Source: an uncultured Clostridia bacterium (GTDB lineage: Bacteria; Bacillota; Clostridia; Oscillospirales; CAG-272). Taken from it: a DNA stretch of 47,229 bases. Position numbers and translations under genes: made by a program. This document shows, one piece after another, positions 1-9,010 of the stretch (positions are counted from its first letter, which is position 1; the number at the start of each line of letters is the position of its first letter). The stretch covers positions 1 through 47,229 of the forward strand of contig CALWTU010000036.1 in the NCBI GenBank assembly GCA_944384515.1. The letters run 5' to 3'. The notes beneath the pieces are model-generated. The model made no database searches and was not told the DNA's origin. It was given only the letters and a program-made list of their open reading frames with translations.

Positions 1-2
1 TG

Positions 3-1562
3 ATGAAACTTGCGGTATCCTCAATGATATCTCAAATTGACGAATATTGTAAAAATCAGCTGAACATTCCGATACTTGATTTGATGGAGAAGAGCGGCAG
101 GGCTGTCAGCAATGTAATAAAGAAAAGACTTAGCGAAAAGAGCAAGGTGATTATTCTTTGCGGGCGGGGCAACAACGGCGGAGACGGATATGCCTGTGCC
201 TCACAGCTCATGGACAAGTACGATGTGACGGTGATAGATGTTTTTTGTGCGGGGCAGAACAGTGAAGAGGGAAAGTATTTTCTTGAAAAATATAAGAGCC
301 TCGGCGGTAAAGTCATAAGTTATGACCCCGACGGAAGCACGGTTGAACTTGTTAAGAAACAAAACTGTATTGTCGATGCGATATTCGGCACTGGTTTTCA
401 CGGCGAGATGCCGGAAAATATGAAAAAACTTGCTATTGCAATAAGAGAGACGGTTTGCAATCTTAAGGTGGCGATAGATGTTCCGCTCGGAATTGATGCG
501 GATAACGGAAGTGTCAGCGAGTACGGAATAAAGGTAGATGTTACGGTTGAACTTTCTTATATAAAGCCGGGAATCATATCCTATCCCGCAAGGTCATATG
601 TGGGAGAGATAGTGTATGACGACCTCGGCATTCCGCAGACAAAAATATCTTCTGACTTTGATTTCAGATATCATATGATTGATTCGGCATGGGTAAACAG
701 AAATTTGCCGAAGCGGGAGCTTAACACCAACAAGGGCACATTCGGAAAATGTCTTTTGATAACGGGCAGCCGTAAGTATAACGGTGCGGCATTTCTTTCT
801 TTGGAGGCGGCGCTGCGCGGAGGGGTAGGATATGTCAGTTATGCAGGAGAAGAAGAGCTTTGCGGGCAGTTGTCTTTAAAGTATCCCGAGGCAATATATA
901 AGAGGAAAGCGGATAACTCCGTGTTGACAAATGAGGAAATCGAGAGTATTGTAGCCATGTCGAAGGAAGCGGACGCAACGCTTATCGGCTCAGGTTCTGA
1001 TAATACCGAGGGACTTTTAAGACTTGTATGCGCCCTTGTTGAGAGCGATGGAGGATGCCTTATTCTTGATGCGGATGCGATAAATGCGATATCGACAATG
1101 GGGCATGACGGAATTAAAATGCTCAAAAACGCAAAAAGACAGATAGTCATAACACCTCATCCGCTTGAGTTTGCAAGACTTTGCGGCATGGATGTTTCTC
1201 TTGTGCAGCTGCACAGACTTGAAGCGGCAGAGAAGTTTGCAAAAGAGAATAAACTTATTTTGGTGCTGAAAGGTTCCGGTACAATAATTACCGACGGCGA
1301 CTCGGTTTATATTAATGTAAACGGCTCGTCGGCGCTTTCAAAGGCGGGCAGCGGCGATGTACTTGCCGGACTCGTATCGGCAATGATAGCACAAAAAAAG
1401 ACTACTGTGCTGAAAGCTTGTGCACTGTCGGTATACTATCATGCCGCCGCGGCAGACAGTCTTGCCAAGGAGTTTTCAACATACGGCGTAACGCCGTCAG
1501 ACCTTCCGAAAGAGATTGCAAGGGAAATTTCAAAAACTCAAAAAAAGCAGTCTGACAGATAA
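3..1562 (+). CDS. nnr: Bifunctional NAD(P)H-hydrate epimerase / ADP-dependent NAD(P)H-hydrate dehydratase
   Basis: This 519-residue protein repairs hydrated NADH and NADPH. The N-terminal YjeF_N domain (about residues 1-210) epimerises R- and S-NAD(P)HX and carries the phosphate-loop motif CGRGNNGGDGY near residue 57. The C-terminal ribokinase-like domain (about 225-510) is the ADP-dependent dehydratase, with TPHPLEFARL and the signature AGSGDVLAG. The length and domain order match the usual bacterial fusion. The ATG at 3 overlaps a TGA at 1-3, so it is probably translationally coupled to a gene just outside the window; in Clostridia that is often acpS, which cannot be verified here. It ends at a bidirectional terminator shared with the SLH gene. 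The enzyme is cytoplasmic housekeeping metabolism. Confidence 0.95.
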   Translation: MKLAVSSMISQIDEYCKNQLNIPILDLMEKSGRAVSNVIKKRLSEKSKVIILCGRGNNGGDGYACASQLMDKYDVTVIDVFCAGQNSEEGKYFLEKYKSLGGKVISYDPDGSTVELVKKQNCIVDAIFGTGFHGEMPENMKKLAIAIRETVCNLKVAIDVPLGIDADNGSVSEYGIKVDVTVELSYIKPGIISYPARSYVGEIVYDDLGIPQTKISSDFDFRYHMIDSAWVNRNLPKRELNTNKGTFGKCLLITGSRKYNGAAFLSLEAALRGGVGYVSYAGEEELCGQLSLKYPEAIYKRKADNSVLTNEEIESIVAMSKEADATLIGSGSDNTEGLLRLVCALVESDGGCLILDADAINAISTMGHDGIKMLKNAKRQIVITPHPLEFARLCGMDVSLVQLHRLEAAEKFAKENKLILVLKGSGTIITDGDSVYINVNGSSALSKAGSGDVLAGLVSAMIAQKKTTVLKACALSVYYHAAAADSLAKEFSTYGVTPSDLPKEIAREISKTQKKQSDR

Positions 1563-1620
1563 GCGTATATATGCCGCAAGGCACGTCTTCACATATAAAA
1601 AAAGCATAGATTTCGATTAA

Positions 1621-1648
1621 AAAAGAGGGGAAATTCATCCCCTCTTTT
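1621..1648. terminator. Bidirectional rho-independent terminator between nnr and the SLH gene
   Basis: An 11-bp stem (AAAAGAGGGGA / TCCCCTCTTTT) with a 6-nt loop and T-runs on both strands sits between two convergent genes, so it can stop transcription from both sides. Confidence 0.85.
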
Positions 1649-1653
1649 GTGAT

Positions 1654-2922
1654 TTATTCTACTGCAAGAACATAAAGGAACTGAGCAGTGTCACCCCGTG
1701 TCATTTTTTCGGTTGCTCCGGTGCTGTCAAGCTCAGGTTTGATTACACCTTGAGAGATCATTGTCGCAACTGCGCCTCTTGCCCATGTGGGAATTGTCGA
1801 GTAATCGTTGAATACGGAAATATCTCCGCTCATCTCAAGAGAGAATATTCTTGCAAGCACAACAGATGCCTCGTATTTTGTTATCGGCTCGTTTGGAGCA
1901 AAGCAGATTCCGTCCTCGGTAAGTTTACCGTTTATGATTCCAGCCTTCTGCGCTGTCGCTATATAAGATACAAGAGCTTTGGGGATGTCTTTGTTGTCCT
2001 CAAAAAATGTCTCTGTCAGAGTTGTATCCGCCTTCATTTTTGCAGCCTTCATTGCCATTGCCACAAACTCCGCTCTTGTGACTTCTTTATCGGGATTAAA
2101 GTAGTTGCCGTCTCCGATTATAGCTCCGTTCATTATTCCCATGGCGCTCATTGCAACAGCGGCGTTATATTCGCTTCTGTCCTTCATATCCGTAAAGCTT
2201 ACATCTGCCATTTTTTCGCAAACGGTAATGTTTACAGTCTGAACTGTGGAGTAGTTTCCGTATTCGTCTCTGATAACATATGTGAACTTATCTTTTCCTA
2301 TAAAATCCTTGTGAGGCGTGTATACATAGTCACAGCCGGCAGGTTCAATCTGCTTTATAAGTCCGTTTTCGGGATATGAAACGATAATAAATTCGAGCTC
2401 GTCGTTTTCTTTATCAACACCTGCAAGTTTTCCGAAATAGGAAATTTCTCTTTGTGTTTTAACTGACAAACTGCTCTCGCTTTCTTCGGGAACCTTGGGT
2501 GTTGTGTTGATTTTATCTGTATACTTTATGATAAAGTCGATTTCATCACCTTCTCCGTTCAGGGTAAAGCGGAATTTAGCCTCTTTTACATCCTTATCAG
2601 CAGGGATAAATACAAGTGCGGAAATGTTCTTTCTCTTAATCTCTGTTCCCTCTGAAACTCTCCTTCCCGCAAGAAGCAAAGTGCCTTCGTTAGATGAGGG
2701 AAGAGCTGTTATCTTTATACTGTCAAAATCGGTGATAACCAGACCCTTTTTGAAGTCAGAGTCGGAAAATGTTATCTTTTTGCCGTAGATACCGCTTTTT
2801 ATAAGCTTGACATCCTGGCTTAAAACTTCGACACCGCTGCCGAAATCCGCATAAGAGCATACTGTACCGACAAGGCTGCATATACAAACGGCTGTCAAAA
2901 TAATTGAAACAATTTTTCTCAT
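1654..2922 (-). CDS. Secreted S-layer homology (SLH) domain protein with an Ig/cadherin-like domain
   Basis: A 422-residue exported protein. Residues 1-25 form a signal peptide (basic start, hydrophobic core, then a C-S-Y-A-D cleavage region). The middle, about residues 150-230, resembles a tandem-95/Big_9 cadherin-like domain, with the motif YTPHKDFIGKDKFTY. The C-terminal half holds three SLH repeats (about 240-295, 300-360, 365-420), each with an F-x-D start and a later TRAEF, TKYEA or TRGDT motif. SLH domains bind pyruvylated secondary wall polymer, so the protein should sit at the cell surface. The ATG follows the Shine-Dalgarno GAAAGGAG by 7 nt. The ligand or partner is unknown, and it is transcribed divergently from the LRR operon. 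Confidence 0.9.
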   Translation of the reverse strand: MRKIVSIILTAVCICSLVGTVCSYADFGSGVEVLSQDVKLIKSGIYGKKITFSDSDFKKGLVITDFDSIKITALPSSNEGTLLLAGRRVSEGTEIKRKNISALVFIPADKDVKEAKFRFTLNGEGDEIDFIIKYTDKINTTPKVPEESESSLSVKTQREISYFGKLAGVDKENDELEFIIVSYPENGLIKQIEPAGCDYVYTPHKDFIGKDKFTYVIRDEYGNYSTVQTVNITVCEKMADVSFTDMKDRSEYNAAVAMSAMGIMNGAIIGDGNYFNPDKEVTRAEFVAMAMKAAKMKADTTLTETFFEDNKDIPKALVSYIATAQKAGIINGKLTEDGICFAPNEPITKYEASVVLARIFSLEMSGDISVFNDYSTIPTWARGAVATMISQGVIKPELDSTGATEKMTRGDTAQFLYVLAVE

Positions 2923-3019
2923 ATCAAATCTCCTTTCAAGTTATGTTATGTTTTACCCGATTTTGTGTTTTTATACATATTTGTCAAAGTTTTTTGTCAT
3001 CATAACGAAGTTTATTCTA

Positions 3020-3048
3020 TTGACTTTGACACATAACTATTGTATAAT
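3020..3048 (+). promoter_or_regulatory. Sigma-A promoter of the LRR / HprK-like operon
   Basis: TTGACT, a 17-nt spacer and an extended -10 (TGTATAAT, box at 3043-3048) precede the TTG start of the LRR gene by about 40 nt. Confidence 0.75.
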
Positions 3049-3090
3049 TAATACTGTATAAAATGAAATAAAAATAAGGATACCGAAAGA

Positions 3091-5970
3091 TTGAGTTTAA
3101 AAAAGAAATTAATAATCGGCATAAGTGCGTTTGTTGCATTGGCGCTTATAGTTTTGGCGATAGTTCTTATTTTGCCAAAGAAAGAAAAGAATATTGAGCT
3201 TTTTACATATGGGGATTTTGAATACGCCTTGCTTGAGACGGGAGGTGCGGAGATTGTCGCTTATCTCGGAGACGACTACAGCGTAACTGTGCCGGATGCG
3301 ATAAACGGCAGTTTTGTTGTCTCGATAGGAGAAAACGCTTTTCGCGAGACCAAGGTTTCAAAGGTTATCCTCGGAGATTTTGTGACAAATATTTCCGCAT
3401 ATGCCTTTGCTTCATGCAATCAGCTTATAGAGATAACGCTTCCGCAGGGACTTATTAATATAGGCGCATATGCATTTACCGGATGCGCTAATATTGAGAA
3501 GATTGAGCTGCCGAATACCGTTGTCAAAATTGATGACGGCGCTTTCAGCATGTGCAGCGCGCTTGAGGAATTCGGCTTTTCAAGTTCTCTTGGGGTTATC
3601 GGCAAGTCTGCATTTGAAGGATGCGTAGCCCTTAAAGGGGTGTCACTGTCAAACACCGTGACCGAGATATCCGATTATGCTTTCAGAGGATGCGAAAAGG
3701 TTGAGAGTGTCGGTGGACTTGACGGTGTTGTCAGTATCGGCGAGGAGGCCTTTTCGGGATGCAAGAGTTTGAAGAGCATTGCGCTTGGCGGCGGCATTGA
3801 CAGTATCGGAAAGAATGCGTTTATGAACTGTGGCGCTCTTGAGAGTATAAGCGTACCCGAGGGCAATTCCAAATATACGACCGACGGCGGGGTTTTGGTT
3901 GATAAATTAAATAAAACAGTGCTCCTCATGCCGCAAAAGTCGCAGGTTGCCTCATACACGGTGCCCGACTATGTCACAAAAATTGCGGACAGAGCATTTA
4001 TGTACTGCGAGTCGGTAACAGAAATAGTTATGCCCGAGGGCATAAAAGAGATAGGCAACCACGCTTTTTATCATGCGAAAAAACTTGCATCGGTGAATAT
4101 ACCGTCATCTACCGAGACTGTCGGGGGGCTTGCTTTTATCGGCACGGAGTTTCTTAGGAATATAAAAGACGAGTTTTATATTGTCGGTGACGGCATTTTG
4201 CTAAACTACAGTGTTCCGTATGAAAACGGTGTTATAACCGCAACAGAACATACTCAGCCAGTAAAGGACGCAGACGGCAAAGTGCTCGGTGTTGCGGTGC
4301 GAGTACCGCAGGGAGTAAAGAAGGTTTCTTCTGCCTTTTCAAATAATAACGACATCATTTCAGTGGAGCTGTCAAGTGATGTGTATGAACTGTCGGATTA
4401 TGCGTTTTTTAACACTATCTATATGGAGAGCTTTTCATTCGGAGAGGCAAAGGTCAGGACAGTGGGAGATTACGCTTTTCAAAACTGCCGACTGCTCAGG
4501 AGCATAGAGCTGCCCGAGGGACTTGAAGAGGTCGGAATATATATGTTCCTTGACTGTTACGCCCTTGAGCGTGCTGTTGTTCCTTCCACACTTGAAAAAC
4601 TCGGTGAATTTATGTTCGCCGAATGCACGTCTTTAAAGTATGTGGAAATAAAAGATGGTGTTCGTGGTATCGGAGACTATGCGTTTGTCTACTGCTCGGC
4701 GCTTGAGGAGATAGAGTTCCCAAAATCGCTTAAATCAATCGGTTCTTACGCCTTTTCAAGGACAGGTATCAAAACATTTGAGATAACGGACAACATAACC
4801 GAAGTTGGCGGATATGTTTTTCTTGAGTGCGAAAAATTGACAAGCCTTATTTTCGGCGCTGATGTAGAGGGAGTGCCGGAAGGACTTGTTATGGCTTGCA
4901 AGGCGCTGACCGAGATAAAGCTTAACGGCAAATACCGCTATGTCGGAAACGATGCATTCTATGACTGTCAGAATATAGAGAAGATAGAGCTTCCGAGTTC
5001 TGTCAGAGATATAGGAGCCGGCGCATTTGCGTATTGCTCAATGCTCACCGGATTTGTAACGCCTCCTAAACTTGAGACGATCGGCAACGAGGCGTTTTAT
5101 ATGAATATGGGACTATACTCCTTCACTATGCCAAAGAGCGTCAATATGATAGGTTCAAAGGCTTTTTACGGCTGTGTCAATGTTCCGTCTTTCGATCTTT
5201 CAAATGTAGAGTATATAGGTTCTTATGCGTTCGGCGAGTGCGACAGTTTGACAACCGTAAATCTCAGCTCGCTGACCTACGATATACAAGAGGGAACATT
5301 TACGGGATGTGTTGGACTTAAAAACATCATCTTCAGTGACAGCATACAGAAAATAGGCAAGAATGCATTTGTCAACTGTGAAAGTCTGGAGAGCGTTATT
5401 CTTCCGAAGAACCTTAAAACAATCAATCTCGGAGCTTTTGCAGGCTGTACCGCACTCAAGAATGTGAAGTATAACGAAAAAATCACTGTTATCTCGGAAA
5501 AAGCTTTTTATTACTGCACATCTCTCACGGAAGCTGTAATTCCAAGCGGAGTGACATATATAGGCGACAGCGCTTTTGAGGGATGCAGTGCACTTATCAA
5601 AGCGGATATTGCGGACAGCGTTAAAGAGATAGGATATTCTGCGTTCGCAGCGTGCAATGCTCTCAGTATAGTGAAACTTCCGAACGGAATTGAGAGTATC
5701 AGCGAGGGGATGTTTGCGGATTCAGCAGCACTTGAGTCGATAATTATACCCGACTCAGTCAGAACTATATCGACAGATGCGTTTTACGGCTGCACCAACT
5801 TAAAGGTTGTGGCTATGAGTGCCGGTGTCTTCAGTATCGGTGAGAATGCGTTTGCCGGCTGCTCGGCACTGTCAAGGATTGATTTTGCCGGCACACAGGC
5901 GGAGTTTTACACTATCAGGATTTTAAGCGGAAATGAGTTTTTCATCGCCGCATACGGGGGCGGCAAATGA
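3091..5970 (+). CDS. Membrane-anchored BspA-type leucine-rich repeat (LRR_5) surface protein
   Basis: A 959-residue protein. Residues 5-29 form one hydrophobic helix followed by KKEK, a likely uncleaved signal anchor that places the rest outside the cell. From about residue 70 to the end there are roughly 33 repeats of about 23 residues of the form I-G-x-x-A-F-x-x-C-x-x-L-x-x-I-x-L-P, the LRR_5 (Treponema pallidum/BspA) family, broken by a non-repeat stretch at about residues 365-415. No SLH, LPXTG or enzymatic domain is visible. The start is TTG: AAGGA lies 10 nt upstream, and the nearby ATG at 3063 stops at once. BspA-like proteins often act in adhesion, but the ligand here is unknown. The stop overlaps the ATG of the next gene (ATGA), so it heads a tightly coupled operon. 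Confidence 0.9.
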   Translation: MSLKKKLIIGISAFVALALIVLAIVLILPKKEKNIELFTYGDFEYALLETGGAEIVAYLGDDYSVTVPDAINGSFVVSIGENAFRETKVSKVILGDFVTNISAYAFASCNQLIEITLPQGLINIGAYAFTGCANIEKIELPNTVVKIDDGAFSMCSALEEFGFSSSLGVIGKSAFEGCVALKGVSLSNTVTEISDYAFRGCEKVESVGGLDGVVSIGEEAFSGCKSLKSIALGGGIDSIGKNAFMNCGALESISVPEGNSKYTTDGGVLVDKLNKTVLLMPQKSQVASYTVPDYVTKIADRAFMYCESVTEIVMPEGIKEIGNHAFYHAKKLASVNIPSSTETVGGLAFIGTEFLRNIKDEFYIVGDGILLNYSVPYENGVITATEHTQPVKDADGKVLGVAVRVPQGVKKVSSAFSNNNDIISVELSSDVYELSDYAFFNTIYMESFSFGEAKVRTVGDYAFQNCRLLRSIELPEGLEEVGIYMFLDCYALERAVVPSTLEKLGEFMFAECTSLKYVEIKDGVRGIGDYAFVYCSALEEIEFPKSLKSIGSYAFSRTGIKTFEITDNITEVGGYVFLECEKLTSLIFGADVEGVPEGLVMACKALTEIKLNGKYRYVGNDAFYDCQNIEKIELPSSVRDIGAGAFAYCSMLTGFVTPPKLETIGNEAFYMNMGLYSFTMPKSVNMIGSKAFYGCVNVPSFDLSNVEYIGSYAFGECDSLTTVNLSSLTYDIQEGTFTGCVGLKNIIFSDSIQKIGKNAFVNCESLESVILPKNLKTINLGAFAGCTALKNVKYNEKITVISEKAFYYCTSLTEAVIPSGVTYIGDSAFEGCSALIKADIADSVKEIGYSAFAACNALSIVKLPNGIESISEGMFADSAALESIIIPDSVRTISTDAFYGCTNLKVVAMSAGVFSIGENAFAGCSALSRIDFAGTQAEFYTIRILSGNEFFIAAYGGGK

Positions 5971-6692
5971 TTAAAATTAAAATTGCGGATATCACTGTAG
6001 AAATTGACAATAAATTTGAACAGATTAAAACACTGTGCCGTGACTATCTTACAGAGCAAACACCTCAATTTTCAGTAACGGCAACCGAGGAACAAATAAA
6101 AAAGGAGAGGGAAGAGTCGGAATTTGACTGTTCCGACGGATATTGCGAGACTATAGTCGCATACAGAAATATTGCGGAGAGGATTCCGGAATACGACGCA
6201 TTTCTCTTTCACGGCTCGGTTATCGAATACGAGGGAGGTGCGTATATAATCACCGCAAAGAGCGGAGTGGGAAAAACCACTCATACAAGACTTTGGCTCG
6301 GAGAATTTAAGGACAAGGTCAGCATTATCAACGGGGATAAGCCGATTGTCAGAATAATTGACGGCATTCCATACGCCTACGGCACTCCGTGGCAGGGAAA
6401 GGAGAACTACGGCAGAAATACGGTCAAACCCGTAAAAGGTATTCTCTTTATTTCAAGAGGAGAAAAGAATATTGCCAAGAGAATTACTCCGGATAAAGCG
6501 CTCATACAGTTTATGCAGCAGATATATCTTCCAAAGAAGGACAAACTTCTTTTGCATAAATCTCTGACTCTTGCCGACAAAATGCTAAGTAGCGTCAGGC
6601 TTGTTGAGATGCAGTGCAATATGGACGCCGAGGCGGCGCATGTTGCAAAAGCCGCTTTGACAGAGCAGAGCTGTGACGGTGAGGATAAATGA
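5967..6692 (+). CDS. HPr kinase / PEPCK-like P-loop protein
   Basis: A 241-residue protein with a Walker A loop AKSGVGKTTH at residues 97-106, followed by NGDKP (122-126) and GTPW-x-GK (139-145). This arrangement is seen in HPr-kinase-related proteins of the PEP-carboxykinase-like P-loop fold, including members found in peptide-modification loci. It is not a canonical HprK, which is over 300 residues with an N-terminal domain. The protein could phosphorylate a protein or small molecule, but no substrate is evident. It overlaps the LRR gene upstream and the EIQ-motif gene downstream by 4 bp each. No PqqD-like protein, precursor peptide or radical SAM maturase was found beside it. The fold assignment is fairly confident, the function unknown. 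Confidence 0.7.
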   Translation: MIKIKIADITVEIDNKFEQIKTLCRDYLTEQTPQFSVTATEEQIKKEREESEFDCSDGYCETIVAYRNIAERIPEYDAFLFHGSVIEYEGGAYIITAKSGVGKTTHTRLWLGEFKDKVSIINGDKPIVRIIDGIPYAYGTPWQGKENYGRNTVKPVKGILFISRGEKNIAKRITPDKALIQFMQQIYLPKKDKLLLHKSLTLADKMLSSVRLVEMQCNMDAEAAHVAKAALTEQSCDGEDK

Positions 6693-7459
6693 CAGAGGAC
6701 AAGGCATTTTACGAAGCGGTGCGAAAGGTTATATCTGAGGACATCACTCCGTCCGGTATCGGAACTCTGAAAGAGAAGTCGATGCATAGAATTCTGAAAT
6801 TGTGGATAGAGCCGGACACCGGCTATCACGAGGTAAAATATCTCGGCAAAATCTGCGATATAAAACGGGATAACCTTATCTATGAAATACAGACAGGGGG
6901 ATACGGACGGCTTGTCCCGAAGCTTGAACTTTTCTTAAAGAATAATGTCACCACCGTCGTAATACCTCTTTGCCTTGAGAAGCAAATAATATATTTTGAT
7001 AAATCGACCTCCTCTTTCAGCCGCGGAAGACTTAGTCCGCACAAAGAGGGGGTGTATCACGCACTTTATTATTTGTATAACATAAGAAAACAGCTTGATA
7101 ATGAAAATATCAGGATAAAACTTGTGTTCGTTAAGGCGAAGGAATATAAACTTGCATCAGAAGGTAAGACGCGAGGCAGACGGAGAAATGTCCTTTTGCA
7201 AACGGTGCCTACCGATATTGTATCCGTTCTTGATTTGTCATCAAAGGAGGATTACTTCGGTATTCTGCCGCATACTCTCTCCGAGCAGTTTACTCTCAAA
7301 GATTTTATAAAAGAGTGTAAGGTCAAGAGGAAGATAGCGCCGTTTGCACTTGCAACACTAAGGCATATAGGCGTTGTAGAGAAAGTCGGAAATATAAAAC
7401 GGGCTAATCTTTACAGAATAAAAAATACTAATGATGATTTACCTAAGGTGATAAAATGA
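6689..7459 (+). CDS. Conserved protein with a PD-(D/E)XK nuclease-like EIQ motif and a C-terminal winged-helix-like region
   Basis: A 256-residue cytoplasmic protein with no membrane segments. The N-terminal part has G-T-L-x-E-K-S-x-H (23-33), E-P-D-x-G-x-H-E-V-K (41-50), then C-D-I (56-58) and Y-E-I-Q-T (65-69). The spacing of E29, D57, E66 and Q68 resembles a PD-(D/E)XK fold with E-x-Q replacing E-x-K, as in CoiA-like proteins. From general knowledge, similar uncharacterised proteins with the same EIQT motif are common in Firmicutes. The C-terminal 60 residues look like a small winged helix. The nuclease idea is inference; no activity or target can be read from the sequence. It overlaps both neighbours by 4 bp. 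Confidence 0.6.
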   Translation: MTEDKAFYEAVRKVISEDITPSGIGTLKEKSMHRILKLWIEPDTGYHEVKYLGKICDIKRDNLIYEIQTGGYGRLVPKLELFLKNNVTTVVIPLCLEKQIIYFDKSTSSFSRGRLSPHKEGVYHALYYLYNIRKQLDNENIRIKLVFVKAKEYKLASEGKTRGRRRNVLLQTVPTDIVSVLDLSSKEDYFGILPHTLSEQFTLKDFIKECKVKRKIAPFALATLRHIGVVEKVGNIKRANLYRIKNTNDDLPKVIK

Positions 7460-8838
7460 TACGATTTTTAACTCCCAAAAAGCGCGGAGAAATAAATATG
7501 ACAGAGGGCAATATCCTTGTCCATATAATTACTTTTGCAATACCGTTATTTATAGGTAACATATTTCAGCAGATGTATAATATGGTGGATGCATGGGTTG
7601 TCGGAAATTATGTCAGCAACGAGGCATTTGCCGCTGTCGGAACAACTGCGCCGATTATAAATATGCTTATCGGAATCTTTATGGGACTTTCCACCGGAGC
7701 GGGAATAATAATATCACAGTATTACGGCGCCCGCAATGATGAGAAGGTTAGTGAGGCGGTACATACAAGTCTTGTATTGACCTTTATCCTGGCGATTGTA
7801 TTTACGGTTGCAGGATACTTGCTTGCGCCGGTAATGGTTGATTTTATGAAAACTCCGGCTAATGTTGCGGTAGAATCCGTGACATATCTCAGAATTTACT
7901 TTTTGGGTATAATAGGACTTATGTTTTATAACATGGGCGCCGGAATTTTAAGAGCGGTGGGAGATTCTCAAAAACCGTTCTATTTTATCGTTATATGTGC
8001 AGTCATAAATACGGTGCTTGACCTTGTGTTTGTGCTTGTATTTGACATGGGAGTTGACGGAGTGGCTTATGCTACTATCATTTCTCAGTTTGTTTGTGCA
8101 GTTCTTGTAATTTTAACACTCCTCAAAACGAAGAGCAGTATAAAAATATATTTCAGCAAAATGAAACTTGAGCTTGATATGCTCAAAAAAATCGTGCTTA
8201 TGGGATTTCCCCTGGCGCTTCAAATGGGTATTACATCCTTTTCCAATGTGTTTGTACAGTCTTATATAAATTGCTTTGGGGACAATGTTATGAGCGGATA
8301 CACAGCATACGGAAAGATAGACCAGTTTGTTTTGGCACCGATGAATGCGCTCTCTCTTGCAACATCGACTTTCGTTGGACAAAATATAGGAAGAGGACTT
8401 GTTGACCGTGCGAAGCGAGGCATCCATTCTGCGTTCTACGCATGTCTTTTAACAATGTTTGTAATAGCAATTCCGATTTTGCTTTTTGCGGAGCAAATGG
8501 TGGGCTTCTTTAACGGAAAACCGGAAGTTATTGAGTACGGTGCGCTGTTCTTGCGCATCCTAACGCCTTTTTATATACCGTACAGTGTGCAAATGATTTT
8601 GGCAGCAGGGCTAAAGGGCGCAGGCGATACAACTGCGACAATGCTTATTATGATTTTCAGTTTCGTTGTATTCAGACAAATATATCTTTATGTCATGGCG
8701 AACTATATTTCAAATACGGTTATAAATATACTTTTGGGATATCCGCTCGGATGGGTTGTCGCATGTATAATCACGGTCATCTATTATAAAATGCGAGGAC
8801 TTGTAAATAAAAAGAAAGTTACTAATTCTTTAAGCTGA
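7456..8838 (+). CDS. MATE family multidrug/Na+ (or H+) efflux transporter
   Basis: A 460-residue polytopic membrane protein with about 12 transmembrane segments. It begins with the family hallmark M-T-E-G-N-I-L and has G-N-x-F-Q-Q-M-Y-N-x-V-D in the first helix, typical of the DinF/NorM-like MatE family. MATE proteins export organic cations or metabolites in exchange for Na+ or H+. Two starts are possible: ATG at 7456, overlapping the upstream stop with AAGGTG 5 nt before it, or ATG at 7498 with GGAGA about 9 nt before it. Many clostridial MATE proteins carry a short lysine-rich lead-in, so the first is kept. As the last gene of the operon it could export a product linked to the upstream genes, but the substrate is unknown. 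Confidence 0.92.
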   Translation: MIRFLTPKKRGEINMTEGNILVHIITFAIPLFIGNIFQQMYNMVDAWVVGNYVSNEAFAAVGTTAPIINMLIGIFMGLSTGAGIIISQYYGARNDEKVSEAVHTSLVLTFILAIVFTVAGYLLAPVMVDFMKTPANVAVESVTYLRIYFLGIIGLMFYNMGAGILRAVGDSQKPFYFIVICAVINTVLDLVFVLVFDMGVDGVAYATIISQFVCAVLVILTLLKTKSSIKIYFSKMKLELDMLKKIVLMGFPLALQMGITSFSNVFVQSYINCFGDNVMSGYTAYGKIDQFVLAPMNALSLATSTFVGQNIGRGLVDRAKRGIHSAFYACLLTMFVIAIPILLFAEQMVGFFNGKPEVIEYGALFLRILTPFYIPYSVQMILAAGLKGAGDTTATMLIMIFSFVVFRQIYLYVMANYISNTVINILLGYPLGWVVACIITVIYYKMRGLVNKKKVTNSLS

Positions 8839-8914
8839 AATGGCATTTTAACTATTTTATTTTTAAATATTGTGTGTTTTTTGAATAATTTAAACATAAT
8901 TTACAGTTTATCTA

Positions 8915-8944
8915 TTGACTGCACAAGGTGAATGGATTTATAAT
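8915..8944 (+). promoter_or_regulatory. Sigma-A promoter of fucO
   Basis: TTGACT at 8915-8920, an 18-nt spacer and TATAAT at 8939-8944. The in-frame ATG at 8948 is only 3 nt from the -10 box and so cannot be the translation start, which places it at 9011. Confidence 0.75.
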
Positions 8945-9010
8945 TAAATGAACTCTTTTAAAGGGTATAATATTATCTTTAAATTTTTTCAATATGAAAG
9001 GAATACGGAC

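Noticed and set aside
3300..5940. DNA repeat array or CRISPR-like structure
   Set aside because: The periodicity is protein-level LRR_5 repeats with diverged codons; there are no identical repeats or spacers.
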